Shown: positions 7,748 through 16,329, counted from the first letter of the stretch. The stretch is 36,188 nt of DNA from Burkholderia sp. 4M9327F10 (GCF_005503145.1 NZ_SCNV01000073.1:1-36188), one strand, 5' to 3'. The notes: generated from the letters alone by a model not told the origin. Translations and numbers: made by a program.

Positions 7748-8156
7748 GGCCGCGTAAGACCCAGCCGGAATCGATCCCCAAAAAAATGGCCGCAGATCGC
7801 TCTGCGGCCATTCCCATATGCGCGGCTTCACCCCACCGCGTTCTCGTCAGTGCGCCCACTCTGGCGCGGCCCCGTTTAGATCATCCCCGTACTTATGATT
7901 AGCAACACTTGGTTACGTTTAGTTACAGTCTAGGCCTTTCGCCGCCGGTTTCCATCATGGTTTTCCTTGATGCCGAGGGCCTGTTCCGCGCCCGCCCGCG
8001 CCCCGTCTGCAAAGGGCCTGCGTGCTCATGCGCAGCGCCACACCCTGTCAACGTAGGCAGCTTGCTATCCGATAAATATGATCTAAAGTGTGAGTATTAA
8101 TTAGACAAAACAATGATGGCGTTTATTCCAAATACAAACCATCACGGGGGCGGGAC
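7748..8156. other. Intergenic region with stem-loop and AT-rich leader
   Basis: This 409-base gap holds the stem-loop at 7786-7811, then about 250 bases with no convincing coding frame. The last 90 bases (about 8067-8156) are distinctly AT-rich compared with the surroundings and presumably carry the promoter of the 78-residue gene at 8157. I could not place a convincing -35/-10 pair. A 63-codon open frame here (7909-8100) has no family resemblance, and I do not call it. Confidence 0.5.
7786..7811. terminator. Stem-loop, probable intrinsic terminator
   Basis: An 11-bp perfect stem (ATGGCCGCAGA / TCTGCGGCCAT) around a TCGC loop, 38 bases after the 44-residue peptide gene. The six-base A-run (7781-7786) on the left would give a U-run to a minus-strand transcript. 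On the plus strand only two T residues follow the stem, so it may act better leftward or simply stabilise the plus-strand 3' end. Confidence 0.6.
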
Positions 8157-8393
8157 ATGCTTACATTGATCGATCAGGACATCGCGCACATTACGCGCGT
8201 GATGAAGCCGTCCATCTGCGGGGATCTGGGCGGTCCCATCTTGCCACCCGAGTACTGGCGCAAGCGTCTGTACCAGTTGCTCGACGCGCATCACGTCACC
8301 AAGACCCAACTCTGCTCGATCGACGACCTGCTGCTGCAGCTCGACGAACTGGATGCGGCCATTGTGCACGGCAAGGCAACCGCCGAGATCTAG
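8157..8393 (+). CDS. Small protein of unknown function, 78 residues
   Basis: A soluble, mainly helical protein: MLTLIDQDIAHITRVMKPSI, then the segment LPPEYWRKRLYQLLDAHHVTKTQLCSIDDLLLQLDELDAA. No signal peptide or membrane segment. A G-rich stretch (GGGGGCGGG) lies just before the ATG. The AT-rich upstream leader and normal codon use support a real gene. I do not recognise the family; it resembles small conserved proteins annotated only as hypothetical in Burkholderiales. It converges on the metal ATPase gene with a 65-base gap. Confidence 0.65.
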   Translation: MLTLIDQDIAHITRVMKPSICGDLGGPILPPEYWRKRLYQLLDAHHVTKTQLCSIDDLLLQLDELDAAIVHGKATAEI

Positions 8394-8458
8394 CCACACC
8401 GCCGGGCCTTGAAACTGCCGCACGGCTCCGCGCTGCGCGGGAGCGTGCCTGGCCGTGG

Positions 8459-10567
8459 TCACTCGTGGTTGGGGTGGTGCGCCTCGCGGGCATGCTCGTC
8501 CCGCTCCGGCTGCGAGGCCGAATCCTCGTCGATGCGCAGCAGGCGGCCCGCGTTCGCAATCACAATGAACGTGCCGACGTTGTGCAGGATCGCCACCCAC
8601 ACGGCCCCGAGCAAACCGGCTGCGGCGAGCGCGATAATCTCGACCGTCCAGAGCAGCCCGATTGCCGCGTTGATGGTCGCGGTGCGGCGGCAGCGCCGCC
8701 CCAGCCGGATACAGGTCGGAATACGCCGCAGATCGTCGCCGAGCAGCACGATGTCGGCGGAGGCCACGGCAATATCGATGCCCCGTTCGCCCATCGCAAT
8801 GCTGGTCGCACCGGCCTTGATCGCGAGCACGTCGTTCAGGCCGTCGCCCACCACCAACGGATGACGCCCCGCTTCCATTTCGTGCATCACATAGTCGAGC
8901 TTGTCGTGCGGCAGCGCCTGCGACACGACGGTATCAATACCGACCTGCGCCGCCACTTTGTCCGCTACCGCATCGCGGTCGCCAGTGAGCAGCGTTTGAT
9001 GCACGAGGCCCAGTTCCCGTAGCTCGGCAAGCGCGCCGGCAGCCTCGGCGCGCAATGCATCTGCAAAACCGAACCACGCGAGTAACCGGCCGTCAAGCGC
9101 AAGGCCGACACACGGTCCGTCGATCTCGGCGGGTGCGGCTTGCAGCGCTTCTACATGCTCCCGCAGCAGCTCGGCGCGGCCGAGCACGGCGGTGCCTTCA
9201 GGCGTTTCTGCGACCACGCCGAGACCGCGCAATTCGCGGGTGCGCTCGAACGGTGCGACTTCATGCTCGGTCGACGCCGCGGCGTAGCGCGCAAGCGCGC
9301 GGCTCACCGGATGCGCACTGCCCGCCCCTAGCTTCGCCGCCAGCGCAACGGCTTCGGTCCGGGCAACGCCCGCCTGCACGTATACCTCGGCGACACGCAG
9401 TTCGCCGTGCGTGAGTGTGCCCGTCTTGTCGATCACCAGCGAGTCGATTTCGGCAATACGGTCGAGAAAGGCAGCATTCCTGAACAACACCCCATGTCTT
9501 GCACCCACTGCAATCCCCGCAATCGCCGTGGACGGCGCGGCGAGCACCAGCGCGCACGGACAGGCGGCGACAATCACCGCCAGCATCGCCGACGCATTGG
9601 CCGAAGCGAACCAGACAATCGCCGCGATCAGCAGCACAAGTGCGAGATACGCGCCCATGTAGCGTTCGAGCACTTGCGTGATCGGCGGCTTGACCTGCTC
9701 CGCGCGTTGCAGCAGTTCGATGATCTTGCCGAGTGTCGATTGCTCGCCTGCATGGGTGACTTCGATGCGCAGCGGACCGTCGAGATTCATCGCACCGCCG
9801 AACACCGTGCTGCCCTCGTCGACATCGAGCGGCAACGATTCGCCGGTGATCGGTCCGTTATCGACACTGGAGCGGCCGCGCCGCACGAGGCCATCGGCGG
9901 GGATGCGCGAACCGGCCGCCACTTCAACCGTGTCGCCGGCGCGCACGGATTCATAGGGCACGTCTTCGATCGTGCCATCCGCCTTGACGCGCCGCACGTG
10001 TCCCGAGGTAAGCCGGCCCAGCGCGCGGATCGCCTCTTGCGAACCGAGCACGCTGCGCTCTTCGAGCGCATGACCGAAGGTCATCACGATCGGCAGCAAA
10101 GCCGCCGTCGTCATGTCGCCGATCGCCCACGCCGCCAGCATGGCGAGTGCAATCAGCCGGTCCGTTACGCCGTGCAGGCTCGGCGACTTCAGGCTGTGCC
10201 ATGCTCCGGCAAACACCGGTCCCGCCACCAGCAGCGACGCGAGTCCCGCCAGCACTTCGGCAAGTTGCGCGCCGCCCGGCGCAAAATAGCGCCACGCCAG
10301 CGACAGCACCAGCAAGCCGCCCGCCAGCAAGGCAAGCGCAATCTGCCGCGTGACGACGCGCCGCTCCTGCGCCGACAACGCGATCGTCGGACCGTCGCCG
10401 TCGTGGGAATGCCCGGCGCCTGGTCCGGACCCGTGGCCATGCGGGCCGCCATGCTCATGTACATGCTCATGCCCGAACCCGTGTCCGGCCGCCGCATGAG
10501 GTGCGCTAGCCGAGGCTGCCGCACCGTCCCGCGGAGCATGCTCGACCGGTTCGAAATGCGCGCTCAT
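8459..10567 (-). CDS. P1B-type heavy-metal-translocating P-type ATPase, His-rich N-terminus
   Basis: A 702-residue inner-membrane metal pump with all core P-type motifs: TGES (241-244, actuator), C336-P-C338 in the membrane ion path, D380-KTGT (phosphorylated Asp), an HP motif in SAHPVSRAL, and GDGLND (574-579). There is no ferredoxin-like metal-binding domain; the first 58 residues are instead a His/Gly-rich tail (HEHVHEHGGPHGHG and similar). Near the C-terminus, H662-NVGT sits where Zn/Cd pumps have an Asp-containing motif and cobalt-type pumps have HEGxT, so metal specificity cannot be assigned. GDGLND is followed by VLAIKAG rather than the usual xPAL. The ATG overlaps the stop of the upstream SPFH gene (ATGA), making it the last gene of a four-gene SPFH-ATPase operon. 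Confidence 0.92.
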   Translation of the reverse strand: MSAHFEPVEHAPRDGAAASASAPHAAAGHGFGHEHVHEHGGPHGHGSGPGAGHSHDGDGPTIALSAQERRVVTRQIALALLAGGLLVLSLAWRYFAPGGAQLAEVLAGLASLLVAGPVFAGAWHSLKSPSLHGVTDRLIALAMLAAWAIGDMTTAALLPIVMTFGHALEERSVLGSQEAIRALGRLTSGHVRRVKADGTIEDVPYESVRAGDTVEVAAGSRIPADGLVRRGRSSVDNGPITGESLPLDVDEGSTVFGGAMNLDGPLRIEVTHAGEQSTLGKIIELLQRAEQVKPPITQVLERYMGAYLALVLLIAAIVWFASANASAMLAVIVAACPCALVLAAPSTAIAGIAVGARHGVLFRNAAFLDRIAEIDSLVIDKTGTLTHGELRVAEVYVQAGVARTEAVALAAKLGAGSAHPVSRALARYAAASTEHEVAPFERTRELRGLGVVAETPEGTAVLGRAELLREHVEALQAAPAEIDGPCVGLALDGRLLAWFGFADALRAEAAGALAELRELGLVHQTLLTGDRDAVADKVAAQVGIDTVVSQALPHDKLDYVMHEMEAGRHPLVVGDGLNDVLAIKAGATSIAMGERGIDIAVASADIVLLGDDLRRIPTCIRLGRRCRRTATINAAIGLLWTVEIIALAAAGLLGAVWVAILHNVGTFIVIANAGRLLRIDEDSASQPERDEHAREAHHPNHE

Positions 10568-11718
10568 TGGATTTTCCCCGGCAGCACGAGGCTCGATGCG
10601 TCGTGTGGATCGATCGTCGTCACCCGTCCTGCCTTTGCCAGGATCTGCTGGATGCGGTCGCGATAGGCCCGCGCCAGCAGGCCCGGATCGCTATTGGCAT
10701 CGAGCGGCGTTTCGAGTTGCAGGATCGTGGTGGTTTCAGCCTGAGCGGTCGCGACGCGCTCGGTGGCGCTCGCCTGCGCGCTTTGCAGGATCTGGTCGGC
10801 GGATTGCTGCGCGCCCTGGCGGATATTCTCGGCTTCGGTACGCGCATCGGCAATATTGCGGTCGGCGGTTTGCAGCGAAGTCAGCACCGAGTTGAATGCA
10901 TCCACCGCCGCCGCCGGAAACTGGGCCTGCACGTCCATACGCGCGACTTCGATGCCCAGGCCCGCATGCGCCGCGGCAAGCGCGTTCAGATGACGTTGCA
11001 CCGCTTGCGCCATGTCGCCGCGCAATTGCTCGCGCTTGACGGCCATCTGCTGGTCGGCCGAGAGCAGTTCGGGGCGCGCCACCAGAATCGAATCGAGATC
11101 GCGCGCCGCGGTCACTTCCACCACCGCCGCTGCGACCACGCGCTGCAGCGCCGCTTCAAGGCGCTCTTTCTGCAGCACGTACGCATACGGATCGACCACA
11201 CGGTAATAAAGCGTCGCGCTCAGTTGCACGACACCTTTGTCGCCGGTCAGCACATAACCGGAGCCGGCCAGCGCATCCGGCAACAAAGGCGCGGTGCTGC
11301 CCGGCGCAGAGGCGTCGGGCTGGAAACCCCACGAGCTGATGTCGCCCAGCGGCAACGGCAAGGTCTGGCTCGATTCGGTGGCGGTGGCGGCGGCCGGGTC
11401 CGAGGCCCGCGCACGCGGGTCGCGGTCGAGCGAGCTGATGCGCTGTTCGAGCAGACGCGCACTGCCGGGGATCAGCAGCACGGTTTCAAACGGCTGCGGC
11501 CACGCGATCAGCAGCCCCGCATCCTGGGTACGCACGAAGGCGCCGAAGCGCATCACCACGGCGCGGCTATCCGCCGGAATGCGGCGGATATTCGAGGTCG
11601 CCCAAACCCCGGCGGCCAGCAGCGCAATCACCACCACAAACCAGAACGCGAGCCGTACGGCCTGCGCACCGGGTCCGAGCGAGGGTGATGGGGTGGGCGT
11701 CTCCATGGCCGTACTCAT
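10564..11718 (-). CDS. SPFH/HflK-like membrane protein
   Basis: A 384-residue protein with one N-terminal membrane helix (about 24-42), then an SPFH (stomatin/prohibitin/flotillin/HflKC) domain starting at SRAVVMRFGAFV. It ends with a long Ala/Gln/Glu-rich helical stretch (about 270-345) typical of SPFH coiled coils. HflK/HflC proteins form large membrane cages; the canonical pair regulates FtsH, but no ftsH, hflX or purA is nearby. An acidic/Ala-rich insertion (about 96-150) is longer than in canonical HflK. The start overlaps the previous stop (ATGA) and the stop overlaps the ATPase start (ATGA). Automatic annotation would likely call this protease modulator HflK; the context says a specialised paralogue. 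Confidence 0.88.
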   Translation of the reverse strand: MSTAMETPTPSPSLGPGAQAVRLAFWFVVVIALLAAGVWATSNIRRIPADSRAVVMRFGAFVRTQDAGLLIAWPQPFETVLLIPGSARLLEQRISSLDRDPRARASDPAAATATESSQTLPLPLGDISSWGFQPDASAPGSTAPLLPDALAGSGYVLTGDKGVVQLSATLYYRVVDPYAYVLQKERLEAALQRVVAAAVVEVTAARDLDSILVARPELLSADQQMAVKREQLRGDMAQAVQRHLNALAAAHAGLGIEVARMDVQAQFPAAAVDAFNSVLTSLQTADRNIADARTEAENIRQGAQQSADQILQSAQASATERVATAQAETTTILQLETPLDANSDPGLLARAYRDRIQQILAKAGRVTTIDPHDASSLVLPGKIQ

Positions 11719-12788
11719 GGGGTGTGCTTGCCCTTCTTCGTAGCAGCCGGCTCGCCCGCGCCCGACGTCTGGGCTTGAGTCAGGCCGAGTCCTGCGGGCC
11801 CTTGCACCAGCACGTTGAACGGTGCGGCGTCGGTGCGCAGGATCAGGTTGGTGTTGGAGTTGACCACGGTGTTCAGCGTATCGAGCGAACGCAGCATCGT
11901 ATAGAGGTGCGGGTTGCCCGCGTAACTCTTGCCATAGATCGCCGCGGCGTCCTGGCGCGATTGCGCCTCGATCTGCGCGGCCTTGACGTTCGCGTCGGCC
12001 ACCGTGATGCGCGCATCGCGATCCGCATCCGAGCGGATCTGCGCAGCCTCGCGCTTGCCGTCGGCGGTGCGTTGCGCCGCCACCGTCTCACGCTCCGCGC
12101 GCATGCGCTCGACGGTGGCCGCCAGCGTCACCGCCGGCAGTGTGAGTTGTTCCAGTCCGACCTGCTCGACGTGCACACCATACGCCTGGTAGAGCTGAGC
12201 ATCCACCTGGCGGCGCAGTTCGTCTTCGAACGCGCCGATGCGCACCTGGCTCGGGTTCGTGTTCACCAGCGAGGCGAGATCGAAGTCCGCGGAGGTGGTC
12301 TGCAAGGCGGAGCCGAGCAGCGAGCGGATCTGCCGCGCCGCTTCGTCAGGCTCATTGCGCACGGCGCGCACGAAACGCCCAACGTCGTTTGCATTGGCCG
12401 GCACGCGCCACGCCACATAGGCCTGCACGATGATACGCAGGCCATCGCGGGTGCCGACGTCCTGCAGCCCGCTGGAGGTCGTATGCAGGCGCAGGTCGAC
12501 CGGCACGGCCGCTTCGATCGGGGCCGGCAAGCGCCACGCGAGCCCGGGCTGGAGCAGCACCCGCACCGGCTCGCCGAAGCGCGTCACCACCGTGGCCTGC
12601 CCCGCCCGCACCTGAATGAAGCTCGCAACCGCAAACGCAATCACCACACACAGCGCCGCAAGCGCGACGCGCCAGTAGAACCCGGGGCCGCCGGTTGCAG
12701 CGCCACCGTCGCCATGTGCGCCACCCCCGCCGTGATGATGGCGATGCGCATGTGCGTGACCATGAGCGTGCGAATGATTGAAACTCAC
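11715..12788 (-). CDS. SPFH/HflC-like membrane protein with poly-His N-terminus
   Basis: A 357-residue protein that I start at GTG 12788, because GGGGG lies five bases upstream. ATG 12827 or GTG 12884 would lengthen it, the latter overlapping the previous gene. From this start ten of the first 25 residues are His. A membrane helix follows at about 40-60, then an SPFH domain from QATVVTRFGEPV with an Ala/Arg/Glu-rich coiled region (about 240-300). By analogy with HflC the N-terminal tail is cytoplasmic and the SPFH domain periplasmic, which puts the His cluster on the metal-entry side of the ATPase encoded downstream. No counterpart of this tail is known to me in canonical HflC. Middle gene of the operon. 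Confidence 0.87.
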   Translation of the reverse strand: MSFNHSHAHGHAHAHRHHHGGGGAHGDGGAATGGPGFYWRVALAALCVVIAFAVASFIQVRAGQATVVTRFGEPVRVLLQPGLAWRLPAPIEAAVPVDLRLHTTSSGLQDVGTRDGLRIIVQAYVAWRVPANANDVGRFVRAVRNEPDEAARQIRSLLGSALQTTSADFDLASLVNTNPSQVRIGAFEDELRRQVDAQLYQAYGVHVEQVGLEQLTLPAVTLAATVERMRAERETVAAQRTADGKREAAQIRSDADRDARITVADANVKAAQIEAQSRQDAAAIYGKSYAGNPHLYTMLRSLDTLNTVVNSNTNLILRTDAAPFNVLVQGPAGLGLTQAQTSGAGEPAATKKGKHTP

Positions 12789-12843
12789 AATATCCCCCGA
12801 AGCAGTCTGTCCGATGCCGTGCGGCATGTGCCACGCACCGTCA

Positions 12844-14739
12844 TCAATAAACCCGCCGTGCGCCGGCCACATCGCCGGCGCCATACGAGCGCAGGTCGAT
12901 GGTGGCGCGATTACCCTCGACCAGACGGTCGTCGATCACCGTGACATGAGCGTTCTGCAAGCCTTTCTGCAGGTTATGCAGGTAGTACTCGAGCACGAAC
13001 GCCGGACCGCCCGCCTGGGCGGCGATCATGTCGGCACTGAAACTGGTTTGCTGGACCTGGGCGGCCGAGGTGATATCGGCCGCTTGCGCATCCGCCTGCG
13101 CGACCGCGGTTTGCGCCTGCTGCTGGGCGTCGCCGAGCGACTGGGCGGCCTGCCCGCGCGCCTGCGCCACACTCGCCTCGGCGCGGATCTGCGCGGCCTG
13201 CACGCTATGCCACGCGGCCGAGGCGCCAGCCGGCGGATGCACGCTTTCGATCACCACCGCCACCACCTCGATGCCGCTCGTAATGCGGTTCAGTTGCGCC
13301 TGCACCGCGCGGCGCAAGGCGTCGGCCATCACGGTCTGACGCGTTTCTAGCAGCGAGTCGAGTGTGTGCGAGGCCAGATACCGCACTACCTCGCGATTCG
13401 CAATTGCGCGCACGGTGGCGGGCACGTCGTCCGCGCGGTACAGCGATGCGCGCGCCGCGGCATCCGAGAGACCGATGCGGTAATCGAGCCGCACATCGGC
13501 GCTGACGATCTGGAAGTTCTGCCGGTCGCCGCTCGCGCCCGCAATCACCTGGCTCGTCTCCCCTTCATGCACGACATCCCACAGACGGTTCAACTGCTCG
13601 GGCGTCTGGGCATCGGCGGGCACCAGCGGCGAGGCACCCGTGCTTTCTTCAGGCGAGCCGGAGACGACCAGTTGATGGACCGCGCCGTTGTCGACGGCGC
13701 GCGCCTTGCCGAACGGCCAGGGCAGCGCCACATGGAGACCCGGCTGCCAGACCGCGACCGGCGCGCCAAAGCGCTCGTAGACGGCGCGCTGCTCCGGGCC
13801 CAGGATCACGACGCCGGTCAGCAGCCACGCGCACACCGCAATCGTGCCAAGCGCCGCGGGCAGCAGGCGCACAACGCTCTGCAACACCCAGTTCTGCCGC
13901 AAGTCGATACCGTAGCGGCTGCGCAGTTGCGCGCTAAAGCGCGCAAGCGGCGACGGCCGCAAGCGCAGCAGGCTCGCCACCAGACTGTCGGGTACGCTGG
14001 CGTCGCCGCTGCGCATCTGCGGCGGCGCGAACCAGGAGAACACGGCGCGCAACGCGAATTCGCCGGCAATCGCCGCGCTAAACGCCGCGATTGCCCGCAC
14101 CGGCCACTGCGCCGCAAAGCCCGCGTAGGCGAGCAGCACCGCGCAGACCGCCGCGACCAGCGCGCTCAGCAGCGCCGCGCGCAGCACATTGCCGAGCGAC
14201 GCCCAGGCGCGGCCACGCCCGGCATGCATCGAGAAAAACAGTTCGGCGACGAGCGTGCCGAATGCCAGCGCGAACGCGGCGAGGCCCGCAATCAGCGCGG
14301 CGCCTGGCGGCCGCAACACGGCAGCGAGCGCAAACTGGACGGGAGGCCGCCACGCGAGCGAAGCCACCGCCACTGCAAGCGCGGCGCACAGCAGCACGGC
14401 CCACGGCTGCCAGCGGATCGCGCGCAAAGTTGCGATTACGGCCGAGCCGGCTGCGCGCCACCAGACGAGGCGCCAGACCTGCCAGCCCAACGGTTGAGAA
14501 GCAGTGGCGGGAGCGCGCCGGCCGCCCGTATTGGCTAGCCGCGCCGCGAGCGCGACCGTGAACACATCGAGCCAGGCGCTCGACAAGGCGGCGCACCAAC
14601 GGATATCGAACCAGCCGCCGCGCAGCAAGGGCAGCACGCCGAGCAGCACAGCCAGTGTCAGACTGATCGAGGCGATCCGCGTGGCAGAAACCGGATAGCT
14701 GCGCGTTGTTTCTTCGTCGCTTTGCACCTGATGCAACAT
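12844..14739 (-). CDS. Polytopic membrane protein with C-terminal SPFH/HflK domain
   Basis: About 631 residues from ATG 14739, which has AAGGA five bases upstream. The first 300 residues form five or six membrane segments (clear ones near 21-40, 112-130, 148-168, 190-212 and 215-235). Another helix at about 295-313 leads into an SPFH domain beginning GPEQRAVYERFGAPV. The tail is an Ala/Gln-rich coiled segment (about 520-580), as in HflK. A fused multi-pass domain is not part of canonical HflK (about 420 residues, one helix). It is first in the SPFH-ATPase operon, with 55 bases to the next start. It may anchor the SPFH assembly to the pump; that is inference. Confidence 0.87.
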   Translation of the reverse strand: MLHQVQSDEETTRSYPVSATRIASISLTLAVLLGVLPLLRGGWFDIRWCAALSSAWLDVFTVALAARLANTGGRRAPATASQPLGWQVWRLVWWRAAGSAVIATLRAIRWQPWAVLLCAALAVAVASLAWRPPVQFALAAVLRPPGAALIAGLAAFALAFGTLVAELFFSMHAGRGRAWASLGNVLRAALLSALVAAVCAVLLAYAGFAAQWPVRAIAAFSAAIAGEFALRAVFSWFAPPQMRSGDASVPDSLVASLLRLRPSPLARFSAQLRSRYGIDLRQNWVLQSVVRLLPAALGTIAVCAWLLTGVVILGPEQRAVYERFGAPVAVWQPGLHVALPWPFGKARAVDNGAVHQLVVSGSPEESTGASPLVPADAQTPEQLNRLWDVVHEGETSQVIAGASGDRQNFQIVSADVRLDYRIGLSDAAARASLYRADDVPATVRAIANREVVRYLASHTLDSLLETRQTVMADALRRAVQAQLNRITSGIEVVAVVIESVHPPAGASAAWHSVQAAQIRAEASVAQARGQAAQSLGDAQQQAQTAVAQADAQAADITSAAQVQQTSFSADMIAAQAGGPAFVLEYYLHNLQKGLQNAHVTVIDDRLVEGNRATIDLRSYGAGDVAGARRVY

Positions 14740-14760
14740 CGCTATCCTTAAATGACCTGC

Positions 14761-14778
14761 GGCGGGTTCCCGAACCCG
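14761..14778. promoter_or_regulatory. Operator-like palindrome upstream of the SPFH-ATPase operon
   Basis: GCGGGTTC-CC-GAACCCGC has perfect 8-base arms around a 2-base centre. It lies 21 bases upstream of the first start codon of the minus-strand operon (14739). The tight centre fits a protein-binding dyad better than an RNA hairpin. A metal-responsive repressor would make sense, but no regulator gene is adjacent. Confidence 0.5.
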
Positions 14779-15387
14779 CTCAACGGTGTACAACTAACTG
14801 TATGTGTTTCGTCAGGATTTGTTTGGCAGCGCCCGCGGCGTGCGAGCCGAATTTAACGCGTCGTGATTCGAAACTCAAGCGAATCGTGAGCACCGGATGT
14901 TTAACCAGGCTCGAACGATTGAAGAATAGTGACGCACTTATTGAACCGAGGATTGGCGGCACGCCGTGACGGCAACGGCTGAAGCAGATGGCTTGCTGCT
15001 GCGCCTTGCGCCTACGGCCGCGGCAAGAGGGGGTACCGTCAATACGGCCCGACTCGGCCGATTTATAGAATTCCTGGAGCGATTTTACGTTTGCACATAT
15101 GCGCTTTATGCGTGCGGCTTACAGTGAATAATGCCGTTCAAAGCTGGACTGAAATCGCTTCAGCATAAATAGACTGGTTTCCAAGCGGCCCAATTGCGCC
15201 TGTCACGTGCGGCATAATCGGCGGCTATTGCCGCTAAAACCCGAATCATCTGAAATCTCGCGATTAGCCCGTGTATCCGGCGCAGACGGCGCTTCAAAAC
15301 GGCAGATAGAGGCGAAGGGGCACGGGTTGTCCGGCTCCAGGGCGCACGGTATCATCCACTTCGAACGCCTACCGTCACGCAGGCAAA

Positions 15388-15417
15388 AACGGCCACCCAA
15401 GGTGGCCGTTAGTTTTT
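15388..15417 (+). terminator. Rho-independent terminator, possibly bidirectional
   Basis: A 10-bp stem (AACGGCCACC / GGTGGCCGTT) with a CAA loop (15388-15410), followed by AGTTTTT on the plus strand and preceded by CAAAAA, which gives a U-run on the minus strand too. It is well formed but lies upstream of the 96-residue gene, with no plus-strand coding gene before it. Confidence 0.8.
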
Positions 15418-15517
15418 ATATCGCCGGATGCCGGACGCCGCTCGCTGGGCGGCGGGCACCCGATGCTCCCCGCCCGCGCGAATTCAGCTCAAGCGCACCC
15501 ACTTTCTCTTTGCAATC

Positions 15518-15808
15518 ATGGATATCAACAAACAACTCGCCGCCCTCACCACGTCCGAACTGCAGACGGCCGGCGCCAGCCAGGCCACCGCCATTGCCGT
15601 GAGCGTATTGTTGCGCCATCTGCAATCGCCCGAACTGTCGAAGCTACTCACCAGCGCCTTCGAAAACCATCAGGCCGTCATGCTGCAAACGCCGTGGCCG
15701 GATCAGATGCTGCAGTCGTTCGAAGCGACACGGCGCTTTCTCGAAGGCGCCGCGAAGCCGTTCACTGGCGACGAAGCCGCACGCGGCGCGACACCGCCTC
15801 AGGACTGA
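15518..15808 (+). CDS. Small protein of unknown function, 96 residues
   Basis: MDINKQLAALTTSELQTAGA opens a soluble, helical protein of 96 residues with no signal peptide. The C-terminal part reads PDQMLQSFEATRRFLEGAAKPF and then a charged tail. The ATG at 15518 fits the start of normal codon use; an upstream in-frame ATG (15428) would begin just after the terminator with atypical residues. Its last 10 bases overlap the 3' end of the convergent superinfection-immunity-like gene. I do not recognise the family. Confidence 0.6.
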   Translation: MDINKQLAALTTSELQTAGASQATAIAVSVLLRHLQSPELSKLLTSAFENHQAVMLQTPWPDQMLQSFEATRRFLEGAAKPFTGDEAARGATPPQD

Positions 15809-16143
15809 CGGACCAGCGCGGCGCGCGTGCGCACGCGCAGCTTGCCGGTCATGCGCCGCTGCAGCGCGGCACGAAGCTCGGCGTGCGCGACCAGTTTATC
15901 GATCGTGACCCGCGCCACCGCACGGTGAGTCCGGCGCACCAGATGCGTCAAGCGCTTCTCGGTTGCCGGGCGGCGTGCCCACATGAACGCGGCGATCCAG
16001 CCGATCACCGTCCAGCCGAGCAGCACATTCACCATCGTGATTGCGAAAGCGTCGTCGCGATTGCGCGCATCGGCTTCGATCGACGGGATCATATAAAGGG
16101 TAAATGCGCCGAGTACGGCTACACCCTCGAGTATCTGCACCAT
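15799..16143 (-). CDS. Superinfection immunity (Imm_superinfect) family membrane protein
   Basis: A 114-residue protein with two membrane helices (about 5-22 and 33-52). Together they carry the signature of the superinfection-immunity family named after phage T4 Imm: LYMIPSIEADARNRD, then N-V-L-L-GWTVIGWIAAFMWA. T4 Imm blocks DNA entry of related phages; chromosomal homologues are widespread and mostly uncharacterised. The basic C-terminal extension (about 55-114, Arg-rich) is longer than the core domain and presumably cytoplasmic. Start ATG 16143 is preceded by TGAGGTGATC, an excellent ribosome-binding site. No other phage genes are nearby, so it is not obviously part of a prophage. Confidence 0.82.
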   Translation of the reverse strand: MVQILEGVAVLGAFTLYMIPSIEADARNRDDAFAITMVNVLLGWTVIGWIAAFMWARRPATEKRLTHLVRRTHRAVARVTIDKLVAHAELRAALQRRMTGKLRVRTRAALVRQS

Positions 16144-16329
16144 GAGATCACCTCACTTTTCTACCGCTGTATTCCGTTGCCAGGGGGTGCGCTACCAGCC
16201 TGCATAAGCAGCGCAACAGTGGAGCCTAGTTTAGGGGAACCCTATCGGAAGTCTATACCGATAGACTGAAATCACAGTTGTCAGATTGCAAACAATCGAG
16301 CCGAATCGCCTCGAATCGCCCCGCGCCGC

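Larger units (their letters stand above)
14740..15517. other. Long intergenic region (778 bases)
   Basis: Besides the palindrome at 14761-14778 and the terminator at 15388-15417, I see no convincing gene. Bases 14800-15200 are less GC-rich than the flanking genes and presumably hold the promoter of the SPFH-ATPase operon on the minus strand. The open frames across this stretch have poor codon use, and one crosses the terminator. The terminator has no coding gene upstream on the plus strand, so an untranslated RNA starting somewhere in 15050-15300 is possible. Confidence 0.5.

Noticed and set aside
9407..11688. Plus-strand open frames of about 420 and 370 codons opposite the ATPase and SPFH genes
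   Set aside because: Low-complexity Arg/His-rich shadows of strongly supported minus-strand genes.
15207..15602. 131-codon plus-strand frame
   Set aside because: It reads straight through a strong terminator and overlaps the better-supported 96-residue gene in another frame.
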